Both the position numbers and the translations under genes were made by a program. Below the pieces are notes generated by a model. The model saw nothing but the letters and a program-made list of their open reading frames with translations, did not search any database and was not told the origin of the DNA. Below are positions 43,675 through 55,477 of a DNA stretch of 64,000 bases, piece after piece. This stretch comes from Agapetus fuscipes (Eukaryota > Arthropoda > Insecta > Trichoptera > Glossosomatidae): positions 1,679,001 through 1,743,000 of the forward strand of contig OX637332.1 of the NCBI GenBank assembly GCA_951799405.1, read 5' to 3'. The stretch's first letter is position 1. Every line of letters begins with the position of its first letter.

Positions 43675-43889
43675 TAACTGAGGTTAAAAACTGTTTTTAT
43701 CTATGTTTTAAAAAAGTTTTTTTAATTAAAATTAAAATGAGTTTCACTCTGTGAATGCACTAACTCTAGAAAATTTAACTTTAAATGTATCTAGATCGGT
43801 CGCAATATGTACACATACAACATACGAATATCCCCATGTTATCGTCGTAACAAGGAAATTAAAAAGAATAATATAAAGGATACACTTAC

Positions 43890-44938
43890 TTAGCTCTATC
43901 TTCTAATGTAGGTAGTCTATCGTTGCCGATGACAGCATCTATTTCTTCTTGCGCTTTCCTCTGGACCTCCTGCTCTCTCACGAGGTACAAGAAAGCAAAG
44001 CTCAGACTCTTGCTCGTGGTCTCTGAGCCCGCCATAAACATGTCCATACAAACAGCCAACAACTGCGACTCTGTGAAGCTCTTCTTGCGATCGCTGTTCT
44101 TCAGCATGCGGATGTAAACATCCATGAAGTCTCTGTCTTCACTCTCCAAGTTGAAGACCTTCACATGACTGTCTAATTCTGCACGAAGAAACCTCCAGAT
44201 GCGCTGGTGAGTCCTGACAAATTTATTGTAACCAGACAGCTCAGGGGCAACGTAACGAAGCAAAGGAAAGTGTCTGAACATAGCACCGATCATGTCAATG
44301 CTAGCAAACAATTCAAATAGCAAATTCTGCAATGTTTTCATTTCAGCGTCTTCGCAGCTGTACCTCTTCCCTGCCATCATCCTCCAAAGTGTATTGATGA
44401 CATAAACACCAAACGCGTCGTGCATTTGCACCAAAGCTGATCCATTCGCAGCTTTCACTTTGGCTTTCATGTCTTCATACAGCTGTTCCCCTTCTGTCTG
44501 CACATACTCCGCCATGCCTCTCCTACCGAAACCAAACTCTTTCAAGTGACGCACTATGAACCTCCTCTGATCTTTCCATGCTTCTCCATCTGTTAAAACG
44601 ACTCCCCTGCGTTTTCCAAAGGTTCTTGTCTCGTAGAAGGTTCCCTGTGGGCGTCCGTCTATGCTTTCGTTTAGAAGCATTTCTTTCACTGCGTCCAAGT
44701 CACAAGCAATGACTATTTTATCACTGCCTACTCTAAGGCCTAGCACTGGTCTGCCTTGGCTCAGCAGATGCGTCGCTTTGAACAGGTACTTGGTTTTGAT
44801 CCTGGCCTTCCTGACTGCCAGAGCGCTTCCTACTATGGGCAGCCATCCAGGACCAGGAGGGAAGTTCTTGGGTTTCCTCGCGTCCAGCCAGCAAGATAGC
44901 ACACCCACTGCCACCAGAAGCAGCACCCATATCCACAT
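43890..44938 (-). CDS. CYP2-clan cytochrome P450, exon 1
   Basis: The gene is a microsomal haem-thiolate monooxygenase of 499 residues in three exons (43890-44938, 42610-42727, 41323-41655). Exon 1 encodes residues 1-350 and ends at donor AA|GTAAGT in phase 2. A hydrophobic anchor (about 1-17) leads to FPPGPGWLP (26-34). WKDQRR (121-126) is the helix-C WxxxR and AGSETT (303-308) is the I-helix oxygen-activation motif. The start has A at -3; TTTTCAG just before it could instead be an acceptor after a noncoding exon. The pattern (DGRPxGxFYETRTFG, FIVRHLKEFGFG) resembles arthropod CYP15/CYP303/CYP305 enzymes. Of these, CYP15 epoxidises methyl farnesoate or farnesoic acid in juvenile hormone synthesis. 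The subfamily and substrate are not resolved here. Confidence 0.95.
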
Positions 44939-45186
44939 TCTGAAAACTGAAGAAGTTACTTAATACAAGTATTGTTTCTTTGAATCTCTAACAAGTACAC
45001 GCCACAAAATATTAGTTTGCTCAATCTTCCATGTTTGAAAAAAATGCGAAAAATGGGATTTTGTTGATCACGGTTTTCACTACGCTCCATGATCATATCG
45101 GTAGAAAACACGGTATAGTAAAACATAGCCGCTAGTGAACAACTCATCAAGCTCTCAAATGTGCTCCAGGTAAATTTTATACAAAT
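44939..45186. other. P450 upstream region
   Basis: No TATA box, initiator or other promoter signal could be fixed. Confidence 0.4.
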
Positions 45187-45187
45187 T

Positions 45188-45371
45188 GTGTGGAGAATAA
45201 GTGTTTTTAGGCTTTCATGGCCGGCTTCAGATGATGATGATAACTGATAAGGATGTAGAATCCGTAGCAGCCTTCCAAAAAGAATAAAGCAGCCTACAAA
45301 AGAATTATTGGACCATGGTCTACAAGTCCGGAAAGATGGATTCTACATCCTTATCATCATGTGTGGAGAAT
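45188..45371. mobile_element. Penelope-like fragment with 13-bp duplication
   Basis: Between two TGTGTGGAGAATA repeats (about 45188 and 45359) lies TTTTTAGGCTTTCATGGCCG and a loop bounded by GATAAGGATGTAGAATCC / GGATTCTACATCCTTATC. The start matches the outer end of the family-2 terminal repeat. Confidence 0.65.
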
Positions 45372-45649
45372 ATTTGACTGCGAGATCACGCGAGGGTATG
45401 TTAATAGCATTTTATGATCGGTAGATTTGTTAAGACTTCTCACACAGGTTAGTAAATCTAATGTTTTTCTTACCTATTTTTATATTAAATATACAACAAA
45501 GCTAACACGCTAATCTTAGCATATATGAAAAAGGATAAAATACGAGTTTTTCTTATAAAATAGGCTTGCAAATATGGTGGCATATTCTAAGGAAAATATG
45601 ACACAAACCCTCCGTGTAATCAAGATTAAAACAACATTTACACATTCGC
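45372..45649. other. No gene recognised
   Basis: AT-rich, unassigned. Confidence 0.5.
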
Positions 45650-45897
45650 TCCCCCATTTCTTGTTTGCCGTATACGCCAATCTTGTCAAATATGACTTTT
45701 TCATGCAGTTATCTTATGAATCAAATTCTACACAATCTGAGCTAAGAAAAACCGTAAAACTCGATAATGTAAGAGTTCTTTTAAATATTTTAAAAATAAA
45801 TTTATTGTTTTCATAAGACACATTGGTCCAGTACACATGCAAACATTGCTCATGTAAAATTTTCTCAATGGCGTATACGGCAAACAAGAACTAAAGC
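45650..45897. mobile_element. MITE-1, reference copy
   Basis: TIRs TCTTGTTTGCCGTATACGCC / GGCGTATACGGCAAACAAGA around conserved ACACAATCTGAGCTAAG and ACACATTGGTCCAGTACACA. Other copies: 13438, 41769, 53230. Confidence 0.88.
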
Positions 45898-46024
45898 AGC
45901 TATATGTGTTTTTTTTGCCATAATGCCTTACTTTATTTTTAATATTACAAATAAATCAATTGTCAAAACGGATCTTTTCATTTCATGTTATTTTGCAAAT
46001 TTCGCAGCAATTTATTAAAATATA

Positions 46025-46318
46025 GTAGAATGTTGCTTTCGGAATCTGTTGCCGTGGTTTGTAGGAGCTGGAGCTTCGGGGCGTTTCGTCCATGTCTACG
46101 GTGGGCTTCTTTAGCGCGAAGGTGAAGTGATGAACCAATAGTTCACTCACACCAACCTCGCATTTCTCATAAGCATAATCTTCATCACTTCATCTTCACG
46201 CTGGAGAAGCCCACCGTAGACATGGGCGAAACGTCTAGAAGCTCCAGCTTTCACAGACCACAGCAACAGATTCTGGAAAGCAACCGTCCAATATCAACAG
46301 CTGGCCGTGTAAGCCTAA
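46025..46318. mobile_element. Old Penelope-like inverted pair
   Basis: Same head-to-head layout as 35150-35568 but diverged. The hammerhead core has become CTGGAGA. Confidence 0.6.
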
Positions 46319-47051
46319 AAATCACACAAAAATAAAAATAAAATCAAACCAAAACACACACTTATGTATCAATACCTACAATACACACAAGAAGCCAGGA
46401 CACTTTTCACACCACACACAGCGGCACTAATTATGCACAACAAGCACCCATAGCCAGGATGCATGCACTGGCAAATGATCACTTAAGAAATATAGACATT
46501 TTCAACATTACTGAGGCCAAACTCAGAATTGTATTGAAAAATAGTTTGAAATTTTGATCTATGTGTGATTGCTATCATGTGTGTTTACTTGTATTGATTT
46601 ATATTTTTCTTAATTATACTGATTTATATATTTTGGATTTATTTGTATCTGTAATGAATATTATTGTATAGTTTGTAACCTAACATAATTTGAAAAAATA
46701 TTAAACTACTTATTATAAAAATTTGATTTAAATTTCCAAAGGTGGTTAATTGAAAACTAAGTTTTGTGCTTTTAAAACATTATTCTTATCATTTTTTTTT
46801 ATATACATATACTTTTTATTGTCTTTTTTTAACTCATGATATATCAACTCAATTATGTATATTGTGTAATACTAACATAGAACTTAAGAAACATCTTTAA
46901 TAAAATATGTAAAAGGCTTTCAAGCCGTTAAATATTAATAAATAAATAAATAAAAATAAAAATAAAATAAAAATACACCTGGTATCCAATTCATCCTCTC
47001 TGTTGACCTAATTCGCAATTTCTAAGAAATACCCCAGATGATACCAGAGGT
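46319..47051 (+). other. Possible LINE 3' end, otherwise unassigned
   Basis: 46490-46560 encodes IFNITEAKLRIVLKNSLKF and a stop, and 46930-46975 is an (AAATA)n/(TAAA)n tail, together suggesting a LINE 3' end. Confidence 0.3.
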
Positions 47052-47398
47052 CCGGTCGATAGCTCAGTTGGTAGAGTGCTTGCATTCTACCCCGTGAGCT
47101 CGGGTTCGAATCCCACCGAGGAGGGTGTCAGAAATGATTTCCTATTTCGGTGTGTATTTCGAACCCCATAATATAAATACCGGCGAGGTTTACTCAGCCT
47201 TCACAATAAATGAGTACCAGCCCCCTCGGGAGCTGGGAAATTCCCACTTCAACTGAAGTGGTTGGCGTAAGGCCGGCCCCCTTACCTGTAAAAATAAATA
47301 GGTTCAACTCGCCACATGCGACCCCTTCGGGGATAACGCGGCAAGAAGTTACACTATATGTGTAGCTTAGTTGCGTTAGTTGCGTTGCGTTTATACAA
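47052..47398 (+). mobile_element. SINE-B, best-preserved copy
   Basis: Head GATAGCTCAGTTGGTAGAGT (A-box) and GGGTTCGAATCCC (B-box), then body to GGGGATAACGCGGCAAGAAG and TGTAGCTTAGTTGCGTT. The cloverleaf is broken, so it is not a functional tRNA. Confidence 0.92.
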
Positions 47399-47487
47399 AC
47401 TCCGCACATTGCCGTGCTGCATCCCCTTCTTCCCTCATACCCTCACACGACACTCACAACGATTGATTCCGTATCTGGACCGTGTAA

Positions 47488-47705
47488 GTATTTAGCCACC
47501 CGAGGATGAAGAGGAGGAGGAAGACCGAGAAAGCTATGGGTGGACCAAATTTCTGAAATTGCGAATGAATGAAATATCCAGAGTCATAATAAAAGGAGAG
47601 CCTGTATGAAGAAGGTTATGACTCTGGAAGAAATCGAAGAAGTGTGTAAGGACAGAAATAAATGACGAGTCAATCTGTGATGTTGGCGGCTAGTGTTTTT
47701 AAATT
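47488..47705 (+). mobile_element. LINE-D fragment, frame-broken
   Basis: CGAGAAAGCTATGGGTGGAC, AATATCCAGAGTCATAATAA and GAAGAAGTGTGTAAGGACAG correspond to RKVWMDQI...DIQSHNKR...EEVCKDRK. Confidence 0.75.
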
Positions 47706-47779
47706 AAAATTTGTTAGTTTTTGATGTCCATACATATTATAATTTGTTGATTTTAAGAATGTAAATTGTTGTGTATGTT

Positions 47780-48050
47780 CCTTGACTTATAGGTTGGTAT
47801 GCGGCTGACCACCTATACTGTAAAAAATGGTTCACTTTGCCAATGTCACCCATGTTTCAGGGAAGGTCGGCAGGAAGTGAGGGTGTATGTTCATTTGAGA
47901 TTCGGCTTTTTATATTGTAGGACTACATGCGGCATGTTTAAGCGTGAACTTAAGCATGTCTGTTTTGTGAAAATGCATATAATGTCAATCTCTAATGTTA
48001 CTTATATTTTGCAACTTAGATTAGAGTAGATTAGATTAGATTAGATTAGG
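47780..48050 (+). mobile_element. Element R copy (GATTA tail, six units)
   Basis: Full-length with the longest GATTA tail in the window. Confidence 0.9.
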
Positions 48051-48422
48051 ATGCAAACCTAACCGGTTTTCGAAACCGGTCATGGAACTTAAAATACTTG
48101 CCGTAATAAGAAACGGAGTTGTTTTATATATTATCTTTTAAAAATCCCATTCAATTTGTCCATATTTTAATTGAGTTGTACTTGAGTGTTTTGATTACGT
48201 CATACCGGCTGCACTGTGAGTGGCTGATTACACTTGCACTCGCAACTTGCATTAAATAATAATATTTATTATGCACTCAGATTCCGGTTTTATTTCCGAT
48301 CGCTTGCACTGCCCGTATCACTTTCTCTTGTACGTAAAAAGTATTAACCAGCCTGCACAAATATGCATACTGCGCTTATGATTTTCGTGTCGCTTTTTTG
48401 ATATCTAAAAAATCTAACAATG
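48051..48422. other. No gene recognised
   Basis: Contains the hairpin ACCGGTTTTCGAAACCGGT at about 48060. Unassigned otherwise. Confidence 0.5.
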
Positions 48423-49092
48423 ATCTAAGCTACAAAGATATATATTGCTGTGTTTTTAGGGTTCAAATAGTCTTTAAATTTAAAAAAAAACTGTTCTTCT
48501 TTACGGTATATTTATTTTACACTTAGATTTATTAAACAATTTATATTTATTTTAACAATTCACATTTATGGTTTAGCAATTTACATTTATTTCACAGTTG
48601 TTTCACTTTCACTGATAATGTCTTTCTTGTTCAAAAGCAAAGCGTCGTACCAAGACTGACTCCTGCAAGCTGCTTGCAGCTTTTTATACCCCAAAGATAG
48701 TAGTACTAGAAGCCTATTTTGCTGGAACCTTCCAGAACAACTTGAATACTCAAATAACTTGTAAATTTGAATACCTCTTTACCCTAGGTACTTATTATAA
48801 TTAATCCTAACGACACACCTACCTACCTAAATACCTATAAGCATTTGCTATTTACATAACAATATCATTTAAGATTCATATTAAACGCATTCCCACAAGC
48901 ATGCATGTATAAGTTCACGCTAACACATGCCGCGTGTGGACCTACAATATAAAAATCCAATCTCAAATAAACATGCAACAGCAAATGCAAATTAAGCCGA
49001 CCTTTCCTGAAACAGGGGGGGCATTGGTAAAGTGAACCATTTTTTACAGTGTGGATGGTCAGCCTCATACCAATCTATAATTCAAAGAATAC
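48423..49092 (-). mobile_element. Element R split by a solo LTR
   Basis: R tail at 48423-48445 and body from 48862, rejoining at ATAT. Confidence 0.85.
48446..48861 (+). mobile_element. Solo LTR nested in element R
   Basis: TGCTGTGTTTTTAGGG to TTTACATAACA, with ATAT duplicated at 48442-48445 and 48862-48865. It is proved an insertion because the interrupted R reads through cleanly without it. Confidence 0.88.
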
Positions 49093-49099
49093 TTAGTAA

Positions 49100-49480
49100 A
49101 AATTAGGTGGCTCTGGGTAGGTCACGTCGCAAGGCAAGACCATGGCAGGTGACCGAAAAGGATCGTCCAGCGGACGCCCAGGATATCCAAGCGGGGAGTG
49201 AGGAGACCCCAAGTGAGGTGGCTGGACGACATCAAGGGAACTGCAAGCAGAGGATGGCTGAACACAGCAGCCTATAGACAGAAATGGACAGGATTTGTAG
49301 GGGACTTAGAAAGGCTGAGAAAGAAGTAGTAAAAATAAGTGGTTTCTCATCGATATGATTTATCGGTGAAGGTTTTCTTATCATTGATAAGACAGAACAA
49401 AATAGAGACACACCCTCGGAGGTACTGGCAACCCCTAGCGGAATGGTGGATCGATACAAGCACACACAAGTAAAAATTAA
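49100..49480 (+). mobile_element. LINE RT C-terminal fragment
   Basis: LWVGHVARQ, KRGVRRPQVRWLDDIKG and YRQKWTGFVGDLERLRKK on the + strand, then 3'UTR with CCCTAGCGGAATGG. Confidence 0.75.
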
Positions 49481-49525
49481 GTTCAAGAGATGAGCAAAAC
49501 CATATTTTTCACATTGTGACTCTAT

Positions 49526-49780
49526 ACTTATAATCTAAGTTGCAACGTTACAGTGATATTCAAAGTTGTTGTTCCTTGACCAGTAGGTTGGGTTGGTATG
49601 AGGCTGCCTTCCTTCGTTCACTTTTTATAATGCCATTCAAGTTTCAGGAAAAAGCGGCAGGAGTTGCAAGGTTTATGTTCATGTGATGTTTGGTTAATTC
49701 ACATGCTACATGTGTACGTGCAAAATCAGCTTTAAGTGCTTAAAATATCTTTGCAACTTAGATTATAGATTATAGAAGGT
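49526..49780 (+). mobile_element. Element R scrap (-) and adjacent R copy (+)
   Basis: 49526-49565 is an inverted R terminus; 49570-49780 is a diverged + strand copy with a GATTATA tail. Confidence 0.75.
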
Positions 49781-51039
49781 ATGAACATATTTAATGCGAG
49801 AACATAATATCGACGGTTAAAATGAAGTAAGGCATAAGCGACGCTTTGGTAAAAAATGAGTTATGAATGCTATAATTTTACGATGTATTAATAAATTTAC
49901 GATGTAAAATAAATACGATGATTTGTGTTGTTGTTAAAGCAAACAACTGCGTTTTCGAAGTATGGTTTTGGTGTAACCGACAAATATTGGCCTTCTTGTC
50001 TTAAAGGCGCTTGTGACATAAAAAAAATCGTACAACCACATTAATAGGAATGCCAATTAATACCTTTATTTTTAATATTTTATTTTAACGATATGATAAA
50101 ATATAAAAAAAGTTATGCCATTTTTCTGCAATCTCATACTTAAAACTGCTCTCCTGAAAAAAATAGTTTTTGTCGCTTATTGCCGTTTAACCGTCGATAT
50201 GCAAGCATGCTCAAGTTTCCGCTTACGCATGCTCCCAAATGATTTCGGTAGCCTTGAGTTGGTACAATTAAATTTATCCTCCACTAGTTTTTTTTTACCA
50301 ACCATAACCGCCTTTTTACACGGTCCGATCCGACACCGGATTGGAAGTCCAGTAGTGTCTGGAAATGTATGTAGGTTAACTTCTGTAAGTCACACGGTTC
50401 GTCCGGTTATTTCAAACATTTTGCAAATGGATCTGGATTGTAAGGAAAGTTAAAATACCGCTTGCAATATAAAATCCCTACCTTAAAGGTAAAACTGAAA
50501 AAGTTCTGATTCACTGATTTGAGAAATGGTAGATAAATCGTTTTATTGTGTGTAACTGCTCATAGTAAGTGAACTAATTATAACGAAATGCTCATGAAAA
50601 AGTAGCAAAGTACAGGGTTTTCACACGTATTTTTTTGTATTTTCTCTCGAAAAAGTGCATTCATCTGACGAACCCATGTTAACTTGATACGTCACTTATT
50701 CAGTTTTACCTTAAAGGTATCGAAATGATGTAACCTTAACTAAAATAATGCTTTTAATCAACTAAAATGCAAATAATTCTCAGCAATTATAAAAAATTAA
50801 AACAAGTATGAAAAAATGTACTCACTTTAAATTACTCAGCCTTCAAGGAGTAGTTCCTGAAGCTTGAAAATTCAGGATGTTCTCTGTACGAAGACGTTAG
50901 TTGGGCACCTTCCTGGGAAATCTGAAATGCAGTAAGTATTAACAATTTATCATAATTCAAATCGGTATGATTGTTCATTTTTTTTTAAATTCATTACAAT
51001 TACAGATTTTTTTTCCATTGGCGTTCATAGTGTCTCTTA
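49781..51039. other. Small MITE, otherwise no gene
   Basis: 50305-50410 carries CGATCCGACACCGGATTGG and CACACGGTTCGTCCGG, related to 9930-10040. Nothing else recognised. Confidence 0.45.
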
Positions 51040-51605
51040 CATCACTCAGCTGTTGAAGGAGCTGCATTGGCTTCGTTTTTCTGAGAGAGTGGTCTATCTA
51101 AAATCTTTAATTTAAGTTGCAAAGATATTTAAACATTTAAAGCTCATATCAAATGCATGCCCACAAACAAACACGTGTAGTTCGCACTTACAAATGCTGA
51201 ATGTGTACTTACAAATAAATCCAAACCTCAAAGAACATAAACCCTACAACTTTTACCGACCTTCCTTGAGACAGGGGTGACATTGGCAAAGTGAATAATT
51301 TTGTACAGTATGGGTGGTCAGCCTCATACCAACCTATAAGTCAAGGAATATCGTTTGTGTTTTATGCTATTTAAAGCCCTCAATGGTAAAGCTCCGTCAT
51401 ACGCGTCCGACATATTTCCACTTGTTATGTTGAGGGGAATGTAAGGGGGTGGACACTAATTTTAAGGACCGTGCTTTTCGGATCTCAGGACAGGAGCAAA
51501 CTGCCACTGGGAGTGAAAATGGCAAAAATTGTTGGAACTTTTTTTAAAGTGTCTCATTCGTGTTGGAGAGGACTTTTGAGATGAGAAACACACAAAAACA
51601 GCGCT
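51040..51605 (+). mobile_element. LINE-A 3' end split by element R
   Basis: LLKELHWLRFSERVVY (51046-51098) and AIKALNGKAPSYASDIFP (from 51370) are one LINE-A frame interrupted by an R. The 3' end has AACACACAAAAACAGCGCTT. Confidence 0.85.
51101..51352 (-). mobile_element. Element R nested in LINE-A
   Basis: TATC stands on both sides of the insert, consistent with a very short target duplication. Confidence 0.88.
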
Positions 51606-51692
51606 TATATATCTATCTATAATCTATAATCTAAGTTGCAAGGATATATTCATTCAAAGCTCTCAGATGTATGCTCACAAACAAACACGTTT
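51600..51692 (-). mobile_element. Truncated element R (GATTATA tail)
   Basis: Only the tail-proximal 90 bp. Confidence 0.8.
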
Positions 51693-52199
51693 AGTAAATA
51701 ATATATCATGTCAAAAATATATAGGTGAATTAATTTCATACTTACAATGATTTTTATTCCCAATTTTCATGATATAATATTACGTAGTATTCAAGTCATT
51801 TGCGAAAATCTCGCACGCAATGCATATGGAAATTTCACCGGATTCGTTTCCGCGTTTTTGCACATAAAAACGAAAAAAATAATTTCATACGTATCGCCTG
51901 CAACAATGAAAATTTATAAACGAACATGATATACTTAATTGAAATGTAACGTTGCCCATCACATGAATCTTATTAACAATATTATTGGTTACATAATGAA
52001 GCACTTGTTTTAATCAATTAATGATTGTATTATTATTTTTAGCCTAAAAATGTTATGGATGTAAGGACAGAAAGAAATGGCGGTTGATCTGTAATGTTGG
52101 CTATAGTTTATTAATTTGGAATTTGTTTTTTGTTTTAGTTTTGATGTCCATGCATATTATTATGTATTGATTTAAAAAAAAAAGTAATAATAATATTAA
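51693..52199. other. LINE-D scrap, otherwise no gene
   Basis: 52045-52105 is the LINE-D 3' end (AAATGGCGGTTGATCTG). Confidence 0.5.
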
Positions 52200-52390
52200 T
52201 ATTAGGATGATTTATTTGGTGAGCGCTGTTTTTGTGTGTATCACACCTCAAGAGCCCTCTGCGAGCTTGGTCGTCGCTGTAGAAAGCACCAATTCTCAAG
52301 CAAGACCCAGTTGTTGTAAGGTTAGATGGACCTTTCAGTGACCGGTCTTTGGTAAAGGTTTATGAATTTTTCAACTCAGCAAAGTCAGTG
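52200..52390 (-). mobile_element. SINE-A, head missing
   Basis: Tail and body only. Breaks at CAACTCAGCAAAG, 3 bp before a MITE's duplication. Confidence 0.88.
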
Positions 52391-52393
52391 TTA

Positions 52394-52853
52394 GGCCCGG
52401 TACTTTGAAGTGTAGTAAAGTTAACTAAAATGCAATTTTAGTTAAATCATCATCATATTTAACTCATCGAATTTCGCCAGTTAATATTTAGTAACTTTAA
52501 CTTACGATTTTAAAGATGGCGTCGCTTGACTGGCAGAGCTGTTCTTTTTTAATGTAAGGATACATCAAAATTGTTGCAAACTGAACATTTTTTGTCGTTT
52601 TCTAGCTTAATGAAGGTTAAGCATATGATTTTATGAATAGTGGTTTGTTAAAGTTTTGTTAAAATTTTGTTTTGGTAAAGGTTTGTTAAAGCTTTTTAAT
52701 GGCATTTTAATTATTTCCAATATTTGGGGGCGGGGCTCCATACTTTGGAATTTTCGGTTTTAGTTAACTCGAACTTGAGTATTTTGAATAAAAGTTCAAG
52801 TAATAGTTAACTAAAATATCACTGCACTTCAATATACACTTCAACACCGGGCC
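52394..52853. mobile_element. MITE-4 (TTA duplication)
   Basis: TIRs GGCCCGGTACTTTGAAGTG / CACTTCAACACCGGGCC, flanked by TTA (52391-52393, 52854-52856), PIF/Harbinger-like. Sister at 58675-59067. Confidence 0.83.
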
Positions 52854-52974
52854 TTAGTGCTGCACATCAATATGCAAGTTTTTTGTGAGGTTAACCAGTT
52901 TTTAATCAGTTCTTTAATGGCCTTAACAATGAGAAGCTGGACAAATTCAGAGACTCAGAAAGTCCTATGTACGA

Positions 52975-53190
52975 TCTGCTTGGCTCTACAGTTCTGAGAC
53001 ATGGACCCTAAAAGTGAATAATAGTAAATAATAAAAGTAAATAATAAAAGTGAATTGCTTAGAGGTATTTGAAAAATGGATTCATCGACGAATACTTCAG
53101 ATTCTTTGGGTCACAAATGTTTTAGAAGAGCAGAAACGGATAGAGAACTCCTGTTGAATGTTGAAGTTTTGTAAACAATCATATCTGGGG
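52975..53190 (+). mobile_element. LINE RT fragment
   Basis: SETWTLKVNN and FEKWIHRRILQILWVTNVLE, frame-broken. Confidence 0.65.
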
Positions 53191-53229
53191 CATGTATTGC
53201 GTGGGGCAAAGTACCACCTTCAGCAACTC

Positions 53230-53485
53230 GCTCCCCCAGTTCTTGTTTATCGTATACGCCAATCTTGTCGATTATGACTTTTTCATGCAGTTGTCTTAAG
53301 AATCAAATTCTACACAATCTGAGCTAAGCAAAAACCGTAAAACTTGATAATGTGAGAGTTCTTTTAAATATTTTAAAAATAAATTTCTTGTTTTCATAAG
53401 ACACATTGGTCCAGTACACATGCAAACATTGCTCATGTAAAATTTTCTCAATGGCGTATACGATAAACAAGAACTAAGGCAGCGA
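53230..53485. mobile_element. MITE-1 copy
   Basis: TIRs AGTTCTTGTTTATCGTATAC / GTATACGATAAACAAGAACT; closest to 45650-45897. Confidence 0.87.
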
Positions 53486-53952
53486 ACTGATAATGTTAGA
53501 CAAGATATGTAGAAGGATGCCGGGGAGCTGGCAGAAGGCAGACGTTGTGGCTGCGCAATATGAGAGACTGGACCGGGATAAGAGTTGTGGAGGAGTTGTT
53601 CCGTAGCCTTTCCATGAAGCCTTTTCTACAGCGATCAGAGGACCTGCAGGACATTCACAGACGAAGAACCAGTCTGTAAGTGTCACAGCTTTGTTGGAGT
53701 GGTTTTTCATCTCACTCAGTAACAATATTTCACCATTTTACGAGCCGAGAGTGAAAGTAGCGTGCTGTGCTACTAGAGTTGCATAACGAATGCACTTCCG
53801 CGCAGAAATACGAGTCTCGCTGAATGCAGTAGCTTTATAATATCACTAACTGGCTTCGGAAACCACTGAGAGCACAAGAATCTTCTTCTTTCTTTAACTT
53901 TTTTTTTAAACAACAAACAAATCCGTTACTTATTCTACCGCGCTAGAAACAG
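53486..53952. other. No gene recognised
   Basis: 53490-53730 may be a further decayed LINE piece. No motif is secure. Confidence 0.4.
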
Positions 53953-54205
53953 GCAATCTAAATCTAAGTTGCAAAGATATGTATCATTTGAGATTCATAT
54001 TAAATGCATTCCCACAAGAAGACACGCATAATTTCGCGCTCACACGTGCTGCATGTGGGCCTACAATATAAAATAACCCAATCTCAAATGAACATAAGCC
54101 CTGCAACTCTTGCCGACCTTCCCTGAAACAGGGGTGACATTGGCAAAGTGAACATTTTTTACAGTATAGGGGGTCAGCCGCATACCAACCTATAAGTCAA
54201 GGCAA
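53953..54205 (-). mobile_element. Element R copy (GATTTA tail)
   Basis: Full-length. A + strand scrap of another R follows at 54262-54365. Confidence 0.9.
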
Positions 54206-54365
54206 TCTCATCATCAATTATCTACCTGTTTAAGAGAAACAGTTTGTGTTTTTTTTTTGAGATCTGTGTCTTATTTTGTAAATACCTGCACATGCAGCAT
54301 GTCAGGTGTCTGTTTGTGGGCTTGTATTAAATAGAAATCTCAATGATAATCTTTATTTTTTAATC

Positions 54366-54739
54366 GTATATTATAGATAGTATAATTAATCAATGACATC
54401 TTGTATCATAATTTGATTTATTTTTGCCAATGCCACTCTGGTTTTAGGGATTTTCCTGTCAACTTGATTTGATTTTAAGGCAGATTTGAAATTCTTGCAC
54501 TCTTTATTTCAAGATATGTATGTTAATTTATTAAAACAGGGAAAAAATATTGAATGAATACTTAAACTTTCAATTAATAAAATGAAAAAAGTATACTACG
54601 ACCTTACAAAATGCTGGTGTTTTGGAATGCTGGCGGTTAAGCCTGAGGCTTTGAAATTTTCAAAATAAGATTTTTTTGTTAATCTTCTAAGTATTTATTG
54701 TATCTTTTTAATGTAAAATTTCCAAAATTATAATTTTCT
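54366..54739. other. No gene recognised
   Basis: AT-rich, with a LINE-D-like scrap near 54625-54660. Confidence 0.4.
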
Positions 54740-55225
54740 TTTGTTGACTAACAGATTGGTATGAGGCTGACCACACATACTGCAAATTTTGTTCACTTTT
54801 GCCGATTTCACCAATGTTTCAGGAGAGGCTGGCTAAAGTTACAGGGCTTTATGTTCATTTAAGATTTGTATGCTATTTGTTTTTTTTGTACATATGCAAA
54901 CTTACACGTATCTGCATGTGGACATATCGCACGTTTAATAATAAAGAGAAATAACTCAAAAATTGAGAAAATCGAGATTTTGTAATAAAACGCAAGAACA
55001 ATGCGAGAAGAATAGGTAGAATGCGACAGCCGTTCAATTTGGACGAATATGACCGAGATAAAAGATCGGTCGCCTTTTTCATCGCATACAAGTCGTACTG
55101 GTTGTCTGAACTTCAAACGTGATTTCCCAACATTCTTATTTTTTTAGTTATTGCTCTTTATTATTAAACGTGCGATATATTTGACATTAATCTTAAACGT
55201 TAGTATAAATCTTGAATGGTAATAA
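54740..55225 (+). mobile_element. Degenerate element R split by a MITE
   Basis: R landmarks at 54745-54920 and again after 55184, with the TIR element between. Confidence 0.6.
54925..55184. mobile_element. MITE-5 nested in element R
   Basis: TIRs CGCACGTTTAATAATAAAGA / TCTTTATTATTAAACGTGCG, continuing through AATAACT, flanked by ATAT on both sides. Confidence 0.83.
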
Positions 55226-55477
55226 AAATAATTTAAATATTTGATGAACTGTTTTGTAATCACCTGAGTACTGTGCGTGTGTGTTTTTTGTGCCACTTTT
55301 TCACTACTTGTAAGACCGACATGGAGTGTTGCCTGGTTATATGTGTCCCCTACTTACGCACCCATTTCCACCGCACTCTCTTACCCTGGCAACAGCCTAG
55401 CAATGAAAAACCAACTATAAACATGGTCTGCTCTAAAAGTAATAGGACTCTTTTTTAATAAATATTCATGACGACAT
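55226..55477. other. No gene recognised
   Basis: A 61-codon + frame at 55273-55458 has no recognisable domain. Confidence 0.4.

Noticed and set aside
48060..48079. ACCGGTTTTCGAAACCGGT hairpin as another hammerhead
   Set aside because: It lacks the CUGANGA core and a stem II.
54859..55116. 85-codon reverse-strand frame
   Set aside because: It lies inside a TIR-bounded MITE nested in an element R and has no domain.
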